From NCBI GenBank assembly GCA_965223725.1, contig CBDCXE010000006.1:62001-126000 (forward strand): a stretch of 64,000 nucleotides of DNA. The letters are read 5' to 3'. Every line of letters starts with the position of its first letter. Positions within the stretch are counted from its first letter, which is position 1. The position numbers and the translations under genes were made by a program. The notes under the pieces were generated by a model that did not search any database, was not told the origin of the DNA, and saw only the letters and a program-made list of their open reading frames with translations. The DNA is from CBDCXE01 sp965223725 [NCBI: Nitrospinota bacterium]. Lineage in GTDB: Bacteria > Nitrospinota_A > UBA7883. Below, one piece after another: positions 1-9,218 of this stretch.

Positions 1-12
1 GGGAACAAGCCA

Positions 13-1275
13 ATGCCAAAGCTTTTATTGAAACTGATCATATGCGCAATCCTGATCACGCCACTTGCCTGCAGCACAGAAGATGATGGCGGCGGTGGAG
101 GAACACCGGAAATCGTGTTCACCCCTGTGGTGGGTGGCATACTCCTGCCAACAGGCCTGACAAACGCAGGCGACGGATCGGGCAGGCTGTTCGTGACAGA
201 GAAGGGCGGAAGAGTAAAGATTGTTAAAAACGGCGCGCTGATTCCACAGCCGTTCCTCGATATATCCCGCCGGGTGTTAACAGCGCATAGTGAGTCGGGG
301 CTGCTCGATATCACTTTCCCACCGGGCTATGCTTCCAAAGGTTATTTCTATGTGAACTATGTGAACAGGAGGAACCAGACCGTTATTTCGCGGTTTAACG
401 TATCGGGCAATCCGGATATTGCGAACCCCTCCAGCGAGCGTATCCTGCTGGTGATATCCAGAACCCACACAAACCATTACGGCGGCCAGATGGAGTTCGG
501 CCCGGATGGATACCTGTATATAGGTGTCGGCGACGGCAGCTTGTCTGGAAATATAAACGACCCGAACCTGGTGGCGCAGAACAAGGGCAGTCTGCTGGGC
601 AAAATCTTGCGGATCAATGTGGAGCCGAACATCCCTGGTTATACGATCCCCGGCAATAATCCGTTTGTCGGCGAAGCGGGGAGCCGCGGCGAGATATGGG
701 CGTATGGACTGCGCAACCCGTGGCGCTTCTCCTTCGACCGGGCCACCGGAGGGCTGTTCATCGGCGACGTCATGTATGACGGGCCGGAGGCGGTATACCA
801 TCAGCCGGCAGGCTCGCCCGGCGGACAGAATTACGGCTGGTCGATCCTGGAAGGGTCGGAGTGCGCCAAGCCGGAGCTGGACTGCGGGCAGGGCGGGTTC
901 ACCAATCCTGTTTTCGAATATGGTCATGACCAGGGCGAGGCGGTGATCGGCGGCTATGTATACCGCGGCCCTGGCAATTGCCGGATGCAGGGCAAATATA
1001 TATTTGGCGATTTCATCGGAAAAATCTGGGCGATGTCCGGTGGCGATGGCGGATGGTCGGCGGAGCTGCTGCGGGATATCGGCGATGATGGCCCCGGCGC
1101 CGCTTCCAGGGATCTTGACGAGGTAAGCGACACGGAAGAGCATCATGAAAACTATCTGATATCCAGCTTTGGCGAAGGCGAAAACGGAGAGCTGTATATC
1201 GTGATATTCGATATCATGCAAGGCGGTGTGGGCGCCATATACCAGATCAGCGACAATGGCCCGCAGGATTGCTGA
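13..1275 (+). CDS. PQQ-dependent sugar dehydrogenase-like lipoprotein
   Basis: This 420-residue protein looks like the soluble glucose/sorbosone dehydrogenase (GSDH) beta-propeller family, which oxidises aldoses or similar alcohols with pyrroloquinoline quinone. The N-terminus is a lipoprotein signal (hydrophobic stretch ending LITPLAC), followed by a Gly-rich linker, so it is probably anchored to the envelope facing the periplasm. Family-typical blocks visible are LPTGLTN near residue 45, GYLYIGVGDG near 170, GKILRINV near 195, YGLRNPWRFSFD near 235 and QNYGWSILEG near 275. The substrate cannot be read from sequence. It is the first gene of the window and any promoter lies mostly outside it. 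A YwiC-like gene converges on it 10 bp downstream. Confidence 0.85.
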   Translation: MPKLLLKLIICAILITPLACSTEDDGGGGGTPEIVFTPVVGGILLPTGLTNAGDGSGRLFVTEKGGRVKIVKNGALIPQPFLDISRRVLTAHSESGLLDITFPPGYASKGYFYVNYVNRRNQTVISRFNVSGNPDIANPSSERILLVISRTHTNHYGGQMEFGPDGYLYIGVGDGSLSGNINDPNLVAQNKGSLLGKILRINVEPNIPGYTIPGNNPFVGEAGSRGEIWAYGLRNPWRFSFDRATGGLFIGDVMYDGPEAVYHQPAGSPGGQNYGWSILEGSECAKPELDCGQGGFTNPVFEYGHDQGEAVIGGYVYRGPGNCRMQGKYIFGDFIGKIWAMSGGDGGWSAELLRDIGDDGPGAASRDLDEVSDTEEHHENYLISSFGEGENGELYIVIFDIMQGGVGAIYQISDNGPQDC

Positions 1276-1284
1276 TTAGGGCGA

Positions 1285-2112
1285 CTATCCAGATAGCCGC
1301 CAGCAGATAATAAACAGCAGGCAGAACGCAAGGCCCAGCCGCATCTCCGCGAAGCCGACTTTCATCGGGTCGGTGGCTTGTCTGTTCGTGATGATATCGT
1401 ACAGGTTGCGCAATGTCGCCAGCCCGAACGGAATAATCAAAACAAATGGCGCCGACTCCCTGAAAACGGAAAGAACCAGAATCACAGACGCAAGCGCCAA
1501 CCCGTGAACGGTCAATTCCCTTTTAAGCGCAGAGGCGCGTTCGACGGATGTGGTGAATTGTAAACCGGATTTTATAATTGCCAAAATTCCTCTGGTGGTT
1601 ATCATCCTGTCGACAAACCAGATCACCAGCAGAAGATAGAGAGCGATGATGGCTGAATTGAACTGGTTGAGCTGTAGGTAAGCGGCGGCCGGCCCGGCCA
1701 GCGCCAGCCCGGCGATGCCGCAGATTTCCACAAACGTCACCCTCTTCTTTTTCGCGGCGCTCACCCACAGGTATGTCACGGTCAGCAAAATCGCGGGCGC
1801 GATGAACCATACAAGACCCGGCCTGTCCAGAACTGCCACTAAAAGCAGAAAACTGGTGATCGATATGAGAAAGTAAATGATGAACCATGAAACCGCTCTT
1901 GGTTTTTTGATCCCGACCGGCAGTTTGAACAGCATACGCAGCGGTGTGAACGACAGGAACCCGGACAGCGCGGAAAGAACAATCAGCGCGAACCCGGGCC
2001 ATGTGATCCCATCAACTGGTCTGAACGCAAAACTGCCAGCCAGCAAAGAGACGATCATCACCATCCAGACTCCGTGTTCCCTTGGCCATATTGGTTTGCC
2101 TGGTATGCTCAA
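1285..2112 (-). CDS. YwiC-like family membrane protein
   Basis: This 275-residue integral membrane protein begins with the WPREHGVW signature typical of YwiC-like proteins and has about eight hydrophobic segments. The family has no established reaction; its fold is sometimes compared with UbiA-type prenyltransferases, but no clear aspartate-rich prenyl diphosphate motif is visible here. It is divergent from kdsC across about 100 bp and convergent with the sugar dehydrogenase. Family assignment is fairly secure; function is unknown. Confidence 0.7.
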   Translation of the reverse strand: MSIPGKPIWPREHGVWMVMIVSLLAGSFAFRPVDGITWPGFALIVLSALSGFLSFTPLRMLFKLPVGIKKPRAVSWFIIYFLISITSFLLLVAVLDRPGLVWFIAPAILLTVTYLWVSAAKKKRVTFVEICGIAGLALAGPAAAYLQLNQFNSAIIALYLLLVIWFVDRMITTRGILAIIKSGLQFTTSVERASALKRELTVHGLALASVILVLSVFRESAPFVLIIPFGLATLRNLYDIITNRQATDPMKVGFAEMRLGLAFCLLFIICWRLSG

Positions 2113-2220
2113 AATTTTTATCCTTGCAGGTTATTAAAATTGAGAGGTTACTCTGTACTGCATGATATTATCCATGATATATATCATTTTTTTAACATGT
2201 AACGAGGGCTGTTGCTAACT

Positions 2221-2733
2221 ATGCCGAATATGACACAAGCCGAGCTTATGGAAAAAGCGAAGCTGATTAAACTGATAGTACTGGATGTGGATGGTGTCCT
2301 GACCGATGGCAGGATCATATATTCATCGGACGGGACAGAAACCAAGTGCTTCAATGTCCGTGACGGGCACGGGATAGCGCAGGCGCTGTTCGCCGGGCTG
2401 GAGATTGCGTGGATCTCCGGCCGCAACTCGCCCGTGACCAGCCTGCGCGCCAAAGAGTTTGGCATAGAACATGTTTTTCAGGGCAGGCATGAAAAGCTGA
2501 CCGTGCTGTCGGACCTGACGGAGAAGCTGGGTATCGGCATGGAGAACGCGCTGTTTATGGGAGATGACGTGATCGATATCCCGGCGATGGAAGCGTGCGC
2601 TGTTGGCGCGGCGCCGGCCGACGCCCATGATGACGTTTTGGCCCGGGCCGACTGGGTGACAAAAAAAACGGGCGGCAATGGCGCCGCCCGTGAAATAACT
2701 GATCTGATATTATCAGCCCAAGGTAAGCTATAG
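2221..2733 (+). CDS. kdsC: 3-deoxy-D-manno-octulosonate 8-phosphate phosphatase
   Basis: KdsC removes the phosphate from Kdo-8-phosphate in the cytoplasm, a step toward the Kdo of lipopolysaccharide. The protein (170 residues from this ATG) is a small HAD hydrolase without a cap domain, the usual KdsC length. Visible motifs are LDVDGVLTDG (nucleophile and acid aspartates), SGRNSPVTSLRAKEFGI, and MGDDVIDIPAM with the Mg-binding acidic pair, then the C-terminal GGNGAARE found in KdsC. An upstream in-frame TTG at 2212 sits 4 nt from a GAGG, and the ATG at 2221 is 13 nt from it, so the exact start is uncertain. The partner isomerase kdsD is in the same window near 55-56 kb. Confidence 0.9.
   Translation: MPNMTQAELMEKAKLIKLIVLDVDGVLTDGRIIYSSDGTETKCFNVRDGHGIAQALFAGLEIAWISGRNSPVTSLRAKEFGIEHVFQGRHEKLTVLSDLTEKLGIGMENALFMGDDVIDIPAMEACAVGAAPADAHDDVLARADWVTKKTGGNGAAREITDLILSAQGKL
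2661..2691 (-). terminator. Rho-independent terminator on the minus strand, inside kdsC
   Basis: Read on the minus strand, a perfect 9-bp stem (arms 2683-2691 and 2668-2676, 6-nt loop) is followed directly by eight T residues. It lies 48 bp beyond the stop of the minus-strand Gfo/Idh gene, so it should end that transcript. It overlaps the codons for the conserved KdsC C-terminal GGNGAAR segment. Confidence 0.75.
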
Positions 2734-2738
2734 GATAA

Positions 2739-3752
2739 CTATTTGAGCTGACGATACATCTTCGCGATCTTGATGCCAGCTTCGGTGGCGATCAAGCCAT
2801 CCTCCGGTGTGATATCCGGCTTCTTGCCAGCCAGCACACATTTAACGAAGTGCTCATCTTCCTGATAATGGCCCCAGACCTTCGGCCCGGACACGTCCAC
2901 CTTGCACACCGTCTCATGCACATCGTCGGTGTTCAGCTTGATGGTGTGGGTGTCGATGGCGGTCAGGATGTTGGTGTTTTCACCAACCATTTCCATGGTG
3001 ACGATTGTCTGGTCGTTGCAGACGCCGCCGGAATACTGCATGGATGAAATGGTGCCATCGGTGAACTCCGCCACTGCATAGCCCATATAGCCATGGGTGC
3101 CTTTATACTTTTTCAGTTTATGGTTTTCCGCCACGGCGTGCAGCTGCTTGATCTCGGCGCCCAGCAGCCAGCGGAACAGATCGATCGACCAGACCGACAG
3201 GGTGAACAGCGGTCCGCCAGACTTGTTCTTGTCCCACGCCCAGGAGCTTGGCGGCCACTGCGCGGCCAGCAGGTTGGCGGAGATATATTCGCGGTAATGG
3301 ATGGCGGCAGGGCCTTTGCCCAGCACTTTATCCTTGTCGATCATTTTCTTTATCCGCTGATAGATCGGCGCGAACCGGAAGTTCAGGCTCGGCATCAAGG
3401 TTATCTTGGCTTTTTTAGCGGCCTTGATGATGTCCTTGGTCTGCTTCATATTGACACCCAGCGGCATCTCCAGAAGCAGATGCTTTTTAGCTTTTATGGC
3501 CTCCATGGCCACTGCATAGTGGAACGGATTCGGCACTGCGACGATCACAGCGTCGACATCCTTGTCTGCAAAAGCTTCCTTGGTGGTAAGATATTTTTTA
3601 CAATTATACTTTGTAGAAAACTTTGTGGCCAGCTTGTCGTTCATGTCACAAACAGCTACCAACTCCGCGTTTTTGATCTTGTTAATGGAAGGCGCATGAG
3701 CTTGCCCGCCGACAAACCCCAACCCTACAACACATACACCTAGTTTTTTCAT
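2739..3752 (-). CDS. Gfo/Idh/MocA family NAD(P)-dependent oxidoreductase
   Basis: This 337-residue protein has the two-domain layout of the Gfo/Idh/MocA family. An N-terminal Rossmann fold with GLGFVGGQAHAPS near residue 11 and an acceptor aspartate (VAVCDMND near 35) is followed by the C-terminal alpha/beta substrate domain. The family oxidises or reduces sugars, inositols and related polyols; the substrate is unknown. The usual EKP motif reads EMPLG near residue 95, so the normally catalytic lysine is absent. The gene lies 34 bp downstream of the corrinoid activator gene on the same strand and may be the last gene of that operon. A minus-strand terminator lies just past its stop. Confidence 0.85.
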   Translation of the reverse strand: MKKLGVCVVGLGFVGGQAHAPSINKIKNAELVAVCDMNDKLATKFSTKYNCKKYLTTKEAFADKDVDAVIVAVPNPFHYAVAMEAIKAKKHLLLEMPLGVNMKQTKDIIKAAKKAKITLMPSLNFRFAPIYQRIKKMIDKDKVLGKGPAAIHYREYISANLLAAQWPPSSWAWDKNKSGGPLFTLSVWSIDLFRWLLGAEIKQLHAVAENHKLKKYKGTHGYMGYAVAEFTDGTISSMQYSGGVCNDQTIVTMEMVGENTNILTAIDTHTIKLNTDDVHETVCKVDVSGPKVWGHYQEDEHFVKCVLAGKKPDITPEDGLIATEAGIKIAKMYRQLK

Positions 3753-3786
3753 TGCATCCTTATCCTTTTATGAATCACTTTTTTGC

Positions 3787-5772
3787 CTATTCCTTCGCCT
3801 TTTTATCCTTCGCCAGTTTTTTCCAGTTCGGAATCTCGTCGAGCACATGCTGGATCGAAGGGAACGGATCCGTCATATGAGGAAACTGCATCGCCTCCAT
3901 AAACACACGCTCGAACTCAGGGAATACCGTGAGTTCAAGATACTCGACCTCCCTGGCCTTTTCATTCGCCTCGAGGCGCTTTTCCTTATTTACAAGACAA
4001 AGCCTGGCGCCATCGCCCGCGGCGTTGCCAACCGTATGCACGTCCCCCAATGGACAATCAGGGAACATACCCATAAACAAACATGAAAATTGACTTAAAT
4101 GAGAACCGAACGCGCCGGCAAGGACCACCTTGTCCAGTTTCTCGACTTTCAGGTGTGTCATCATGATATCAGCGCCCGCATAGATAGAGCCGACAGCAAG
4201 CTGGATAGCGCGCACATCACCTTGTGTAATCGCTATATCCTTGCCTATGGAAGTTTCCGGCTCGTAAGCCAGAACATATTCTGTAAGATCTGTATCCGGA
4301 TCCTTCCTTAACCTTTTTGATGGCGCAAACTTGCTGAATCGTCCACCTTTGTCGATAATACCAACCCGAAACATCTCTGCCACAATATCGATAATCCCGG
4401 AGCCACAAATACCCTTTGCGTCTATATCATCTATCTCGGTATTCCATTCCGTCTTGCCGATAACCTTGTATTGCGGCTCAAGGGTATCGATATCAATCTC
4501 CACTTTTTCTATCGCGCCCGGCGCAGCGCGCATACCAAATTTTATCTGGGCGCCCTCCAGCGCAGGGCCAGTCGCCACCGAACATGAAACAACACCCAGT
4601 TTTTTAGATCCACACAACAGCTCGCCGTTGGTGCCAATATCAATGATCAGCACCACATCATCAGAGTTGTAAGGCTCTTCCGCGATTAATACACCACAGT
4701 TGTCCGCCCCCACAAACCCTGCCTCGTTGGCGAGGATATGAATATTACCTGATTTATTTATTTCGATGCCCATATCACGCGCTTTGATATCTATAGATGG
4801 CGCTATAGCGGTCGGGAACGGCGCAACACCCACATACGCCGGATTGATATTCAGCAAAATATGATGCATCGCCGTGTTACAGACCAGCACCATCTCGCAG
4901 ATATCATCCCGGGTCAGGCTGTTATTTTCCGTCAGCGAACCGATAAGATCATTGAGCGCTTCTATGATCGAGCTGTTCATCTTCTCCAGGCCGTCCTTAT
5001 TCTGCATGGCGTATGAGATTCGACTCATCACATCCTCACCATACCTAACCTGCGGATTCATCTTCGAATCGGTATCGACAGCCTTACCAGTCATCATATC
5101 TGTAAGGTACGCTGCCACTGTGGTAGTGCCGATATCAACAGCGATACCATAATATTTACCAATCTTGCCAGGAACGATCCGCACAATCTCGTCATGCAGA
5201 ACATATACTGTCACTTTCCATTTCGCCTGGCGAATGATGTCTGGCATGGTGCGCAAACAAAAGATATCAATAGAGTTTATGTCAGCTCCATGTTCCTCTT
5301 TCACAGCATACTTTATCCTTAGGAAATCATCTTCAGGATCATGTAGCGAAGGCGGTTTCATATCTATGTAATAAGTCTTCAGAGGAGGATCTGGCTTATA
5401 TTTTAGTTTACCAGCTTTTTTTCTGACCACTTGCTGGCCACCTCGGGCCTCTTCCGGAACAAACACAAGCAAATCGCCTTTAACATGAGCCAGGCAGGAA
5501 AGCCGGTAATTATTCTCCTTCTCCGCCGAGCTTAGCATCCGCTCTTCATCAGTTGTCCATTCAGTCAGGTGTGACGGATCAGAAGTTATACCAAACTTCT
5601 CAAAAAAGCCCACCTCTACCTGAGTCTTGCATTTACCACAAGTCTTTTTTTCACCGCAAATAGATTCGATTTCAACACCAAGGGATCTGGCGGCGTCGAG
5701 AAGTATCTCACCATCCTTGATTTTCCCTCTTCTTCCCGAGGGCTGGAAAATTACTGTATGCTCTTTCATCAC
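3787..5772 (-). CDS. Reductive activator of corrinoid proteins (2Fe-2S + ASKHA, DUF4445/RamA-like)
   Basis: The 661-residue protein starts with a plant-type [2Fe-2S] ferredoxin domain: Cys39, Cys45 and Cys48, with the fourth Cys near residue 93 in SCLAH. A central linker and a C-terminal actin-like ATPase domain follow, with phosphate loops AVDIGTTTVAAYL near 210 and IIDIGTNGELL near 380. Proteins of this layout use ATP to return inactive Co(II) corrinoid to the methyl-accepting Co(I) state. The operon context fits exactly: the corrinoid protein gene lies 8 bp upstream and two methyltransferases precede it. The partner must be cytoplasmic, since no signal peptide is seen. Confidence 0.88.
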   Translation of the reverse strand: MMKEHTVIFQPSGRRGKIKDGEILLDAARSLGVEIESICGEKKTCGKCKTQVEVGFFEKFGITSDPSHLTEWTTDEERMLSSAEKENNYRLSCLAHVKGDLLVFVPEEARGGQQVVRKKAGKLKYKPDPPLKTYYIDMKPPSLHDPEDDFLRIKYAVKEEHGADINSIDIFCLRTMPDIIRQAKWKVTVYVLHDEIVRIVPGKIGKYYGIAVDIGTTTVAAYLTDMMTGKAVDTDSKMNPQVRYGEDVMSRISYAMQNKDGLEKMNSSIIEALNDLIGSLTENNSLTRDDICEMVLVCNTAMHHILLNINPAYVGVAPFPTAIAPSIDIKARDMGIEINKSGNIHILANEAGFVGADNCGVLIAEEPYNSDDVVLIIDIGTNGELLCGSKKLGVVSCSVATGPALEGAQIKFGMRAAPGAIEKVEIDIDTLEPQYKVIGKTEWNTEIDDIDAKGICGSGIIDIVAEMFRVGIIDKGGRFSKFAPSKRLRKDPDTDLTEYVLAYEPETSIGKDIAITQGDVRAIQLAVGSIYAGADIMMTHLKVEKLDKVVLAGAFGSHLSQFSCLFMGMFPDCPLGDVHTVGNAAGDGARLCLVNKEKRLEANEKAREVEYLELTVFPEFERVFMEAMQFPHMTDPFPSIQHVLDEIPNWKKLAKDKKAKE

Positions 5773-5780
5773 TACTCCGC

Positions 5781-6452
5781 TTATCCTTCCTTCTGAATAT
5801 CTTTGAGCGCCACGATCATGGCGACAGCTTCCGACAGCGCGTTTGTAGCGTCTTCTGCTGTGCCATCAGCTCCAAATTTTCCAGCTACATCATCGGTGAT
5901 AGGCGCGCCACCGATAAGGATTTTACATCCCGGGTTTTTCTCTTTGATCATTTCGATAACCTTAGGCATGCCCATCATGGTGGTGGTCATCATCGCCGAC
6001 AAGCATACGATATCAGAATTGGTCTCCAGCTGTTTCTTCAGGAAGTCTTCCAATGGCACATCCCTGCCCAGATCGTGCACGGTAAACCCGGCCACGTCGA
6101 ACATCATCTTAACGATGTTTTTACCGATATCATGAACATCGCCCTGCACAGTTCCGATAACAACCGTGCCTTTAACGCCGGTATCGCGCTGAACCATATG
6201 CGGTCTTAATATATCCAGGCCGATATACAGCGAATCCGCCGCCATCAGCATCTCCGGTACGAAATATTCCTGCTCCGAAAATAACTTTCCAACTTCTTCC
6301 ATACCAGTTACAAGGCCGTCGAATATTGCGTCGTAAGTGTCTTCACCGGTCGCCGCCCACTCTTCCGCCGCTTCTTTTACTTCGTCATCCTCAAATTCAA
6401 CTACACCTTCAGCAAGCCTTTTAAGTAAATCGTCTCTTTTCTCCTGGTCCAT
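5781..6452 (-). CDS. Methyltransferase cognate corrinoid (B12-binding) protein
   Basis: This 223-residue cytoplasmic methyl carrier has the N-terminal helical cap domain of MtaC/MtbC-type proteins (about residues 1-85). The C-terminal cobalamin-binding Rossmann domain has GDVHDIGKN near residue 103, whose histidine is the lower cobalt ligand, and GGAPITDDVAGKFGAD near 178. It should shuttle a methyl group between the two UroD-type methyltransferases encoded just upstream and be reactivated by the ferredoxin-ASKHA protein encoded 8 bp downstream. Length is normal for the family. Confidence 0.9.
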   Translation of the reverse strand: MDQEKRDDLLKRLAEGVVEFEDDEVKEAAEEWAATGEDTYDAIFDGLVTGMEEVGKLFSEQEYFVPEMLMAADSLYIGLDILRPHMVQRDTGVKGTVVIGTVQGDVHDIGKNIVKMMFDVAGFTVHDLGRDVPLEDFLKKQLETNSDIVCLSAMMTTTMMGMPKVIEMIKEKNPGCKILIGGAPITDDVAGKFGADGTAEDATNALSEAVAMIVALKDIQKEG

Positions 6453-6485
6453 TATAAACTCCCAATCTATTGGTATTGTAAAAAT

Positions 6486-7514
6486 CTAAGCGCTGGAAAC
6501 TTCTGTTTCTTTGCAGGCGCGCATCATGGCTTCAATATTTTCCGGTTTGGCGGTGGGCCATATATCACAACCAGGGTGAACACCACTCACACCCTCCTTG
6601 ATAATCTGCGCCACTGTATCATACGCCTCGCTGGCTTCGCCATTATTCAATATTGCAAACGGGTTGAAGTTGCCAAGTATAACTGTGTCTGGCCCCAGTT
6701 TCTCCCGCGCGGTCGCCATCGGTGTTTTGGAATCGATAGAGATCGCATCAAACCCGCATTCCACCATCGTACTCAAGATAGGCGTCACCAATCCACAAAT
6801 GTGCAATATGTTCGGGCTTTTAAGCTCAGCCGAAACTTTCTTGAGCGGCCCCGATATAATTTTCTTGAATATTTTCGGCGAAAGCACATCGGTTGTGGCG
6901 CCCATCTCTCTTACTGAGATAAAGTCAACACCGTTGTCCATCAGGTCATTACCAATGGCTATACTCACATCCGCTAATGCGTTGAGATATTCCAGAATCT
7001 CATCCGGCTTCTTATAAGCGCTTTTTAAAAGCGGCTCCAGCTCGCTGATCTGCCCGCCCAGGGTGAATGGACCCAGCAGGTAAGACCCGATCGCCACATC
7101 ATCGCCAACCTTTTCCTTTATGATTTTCACCGCTTCCCTGATCAGAGGCAAACGGCCCTTATCAGACACACCCTCGGCGGCTATCGCCTTGATCTGTTCG
7201 GCAGTGGGCGCGCTTTTCGTTTTGATGGTCGGATACAATAGCTCGGAAGAATCTTGATACGGGTTCATCTCGCATCCCAAAACTTCCGCTTCCATACACA
7301 GGTCAAATGGTACGATCACACATTCATAACCGTACAGCTCCCAGGTGGTCATCGCTGACTCGGCCATTTGCTGGGCATTGTTGTGCACATTGGCAAACTT
7401 ATAGCCAAGCTTTTCCAGCCCGGCTGAAGTGACGTTCCCAACACCGGAAAAGCAGGGAACAGGCGACACTTTTTCGCCACTAAGCATTTTTAACACACGT
7501 TCTTTCGAAGTCAT
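6486..7514 (-). CDS. UroD/MtaA-family corrinoid methyltransferase
   Basis: This 342-residue TIM-barrel protein belongs to the uroporphyrinogen decarboxylase-like family that includes MtaA, MtbA and CmuA. Zinc-site motifs of the methyltransferase branch are visible: LHICG near residue 242 and HPGCDIWP near 318, which supply His and Cys ligands. True UroD is unlikely because of these motifs and the corrinoid neighbours. It probably moves a methyl group to or from the corrinoid protein encoded downstream. The substrate is not readable. It is followed by a second paralogue of equal length upstream in the operon, with a 13-bp gap. Confidence 0.85.
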   Translation of the reverse strand: MTSKERVLKMLSGEKVSPVPCFSGVGNVTSAGLEKLGYKFANVHNNAQQMAESAMTTWELYGYECVIVPFDLCMEAEVLGCEMNPYQDSSELLYPTIKTKSAPTAEQIKAIAAEGVSDKGRLPLIREAVKIIKEKVGDDVAIGSYLLGPFTLGGQISELEPLLKSAYKKPDEILEYLNALADVSIAIGNDLMDNGVDFISVREMGATTDVLSPKIFKKIISGPLKKVSAELKSPNILHICGLVTPILSTMVECGFDAISIDSKTPMATAREKLGPDTVILGNFNPFAILNNGEASEAYDTVAQIIKEGVSGVHPGCDIWPTAKPENIEAMMRACKETEVSSA

Positions 7515-7527
7515 ATAAATAAACCTT

Positions 7528-8556
7528 TCAATCTGTATAGTTTTTCGCTAGCGAATATAATAATTCCAGGTTCTCATCCGACACCGTCGGCGGATGGTCG
7601 CAACCTGGCATTAAGATAAAGCCACCGTTTTTCGCGCCATCCACAAGGCATTCGTTTGCCATTTGCCTCACTTGATCTGTACTTCCCCTATCCATGATGG
7701 TAACAGGATCTACATTTCCTGCTATGCATAGTTTGTGCCCAATCTCCTGCTTTGCCTTTGTAAGCTCTACTTTATGGTCCAGACTGATGCAGTCTACCCC
7801 TGTTTCCGCAAACAGATCAAGCCGATTATTCGTATCTCCACATATATGCAGAAGTGTTTTCACACCTTTCGATTTTGCCCATGCGCTCATCTCCTGTAAC
7901 GGCTCAAGCGCAAACTTATCAAACTGTTTTCTTGATATCAGGTCGCCAGAGGCAGTCGGGTCCGCCATCGTTATCATTTCTATGGTTCCATCTTCAATAA
8001 GCGGCTTGAAAATCTCCTGAATCATTTTAACGGCAAACGCGCATGTGGCTTTCACCAGAGGTTTGTTCTTAAAGGTGGCCCGCATCATTTGCTCTACACC
8101 CATAAGCTGGCCGGCAAGGGTGAACGGCCCCCAGGCGGTCACGGTGACCACCGCTTCGTCGCCAATCTCCGCTTTAACCAGCCGGGCGGCTTTCCATATT
8201 GTCTGGACTACCGGGTCATTTGGAATAAGACTTAGGTCAAGTTTCTCTATATCTTCTTCGGCAAATACATATGGCTCCTCCAAATCTGGCGCGCCTATCT
8301 CTCGAAACTTTATTTCACCACCCAGCGCGGCGGCATGCAGGTTGTTATAGCCGGAGCCAACATAAACAATGTCTGGCTTGAACTGGTTATATATATCAAT
8401 ATTGGTTTTCGCCATTCTCTCCGGGTCTTGTGATAATTCTTTAAATGTGGTGCCAGAGCGGTGGATTGTCCACACCCCACATCCGAATGGAGCTACAGGC
8501 ACCCTTTCAGGCTTGCCCATCTCCATTGCCTTAAAGACTATTTCTTTCGCGTTCAT
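7528..8556 (-). CDS. UroD/MtaA-family corrinoid methyltransferase, second paralogue
   Basis: First gene of the corrinoid operon, 342 residues. It has the same fold and zinc motifs as its neighbour (LHICGDTNNR near residue 240, MPGCDHPP near 320) but is clearly diverged. Two UroD-type enzymes beside one corrinoid protein suggest a relay: one demethylates a methylated donor (methoxyl, methylthio or methyl halide are possible), and the other passes the methyl group on. Which is which cannot be told. Transcription starts in the long AT-rich gap to the right. Confidence 0.83.
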   Translation of the reverse strand: MNAKEIVFKAMEMGKPERVPVAPFGCGVWTIHRSGTTFKELSQDPERMAKTNIDIYNQFKPDIVYVGSGYNNLHAAALGGEIKFREIGAPDLEEPYVFAEEDIEKLDLSLIPNDPVVQTIWKAARLVKAEIGDEAVVTVTAWGPFTLAGQLMGVEQMMRATFKNKPLVKATCAFAVKMIQEIFKPLIEDGTIEMITMADPTASGDLISRKQFDKFALEPLQEMSAWAKSKGVKTLLHICGDTNNRLDLFAETGVDCISLDHKVELTKAKQEIGHKLCIAGNVDPVTIMDRGSTDQVRQMANECLVDGAKNGGFILMPGCDHPPTVSDENLELLYSLAKNYTD

Positions 8557-9218
8557 CAGCTATTTTCTCCCAATTCTATCTTTGCATTTTATAAGCTTTA
8601 ATTTTTGCATCTGAGTATGTTATCGCAATTCTGTCAATTTAGTTAATTATAATCCGCCAAGGCTTATGTTCATCACTGCTCCAAAAACTGCAAGTCACAA
8701 TTGCAACCACTGCATATTAACCCCTCAGAGGTTCTGTGTACTTTCTATATGGATAGTAAAAGCATGTTTCAAGCTCAATAATTTTCATGATTCCTTGACC
8801 ATTGCTGCAGTTTATGCTTTTTATGACGCAAACCTGATACATTACTTTATACAATTTGAAGTCGCCACACACAAAGAACAGTTGCGCAGTTGCCAATAGC
8901 GTAAAGCAAACAAGATTCGAGCCATTTTCATTATTTATAAGCATTCTGTTTCTATTGATACAACCCAAACCAGAAATGTGGTGATGTTACTGCATGTAAA
9001 CAAGTTGAATTGAACAGATATATATTATCGTGTATCTTGATATTACTGTCACCAACCAGAAATTAATGTTACCAATTAGCAAGGCGGGTTACCAAAAGAA
9101 ACGAGCTGATCGCATATACTAAAAGCTAAGTGGCCCGAAATTCAATATTAATCGAAGGTTACATTTCCTGCTCCAATATACGTATAATAACGTCACATTT
9201 ATAACCTGATGAGGATTT
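8557..9218. other. Divergent intergenic region between corrinoid operon and methionine/MetF fusion gene
   Basis: This AT-rich 662-bp gap must hold promoters for both directions. For the plus strand a TATAAT lies at 9184-9189, about 30 bp before the start codon and with a poor -35. TTGAAC at 9010-9015 is followed 17 bp later by TATCTT. No cobalamin or SAM riboswitch core, tRNA or convincing small gene was recognised on either strand. Confidence 0.5.

Noticed and set aside
277-1221. 314-codon open frame on the minus strand
   Set aside because: It is a shadow of the sugar dehydrogenase lipoprotein; no signal or domain in the shadow.
8557-9218. Cobalamin or SAM riboswitch in front of the corrinoid or methionine genes
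   Set aside because: No conserved core elements of these riboswitch classes were recognised on either strand.
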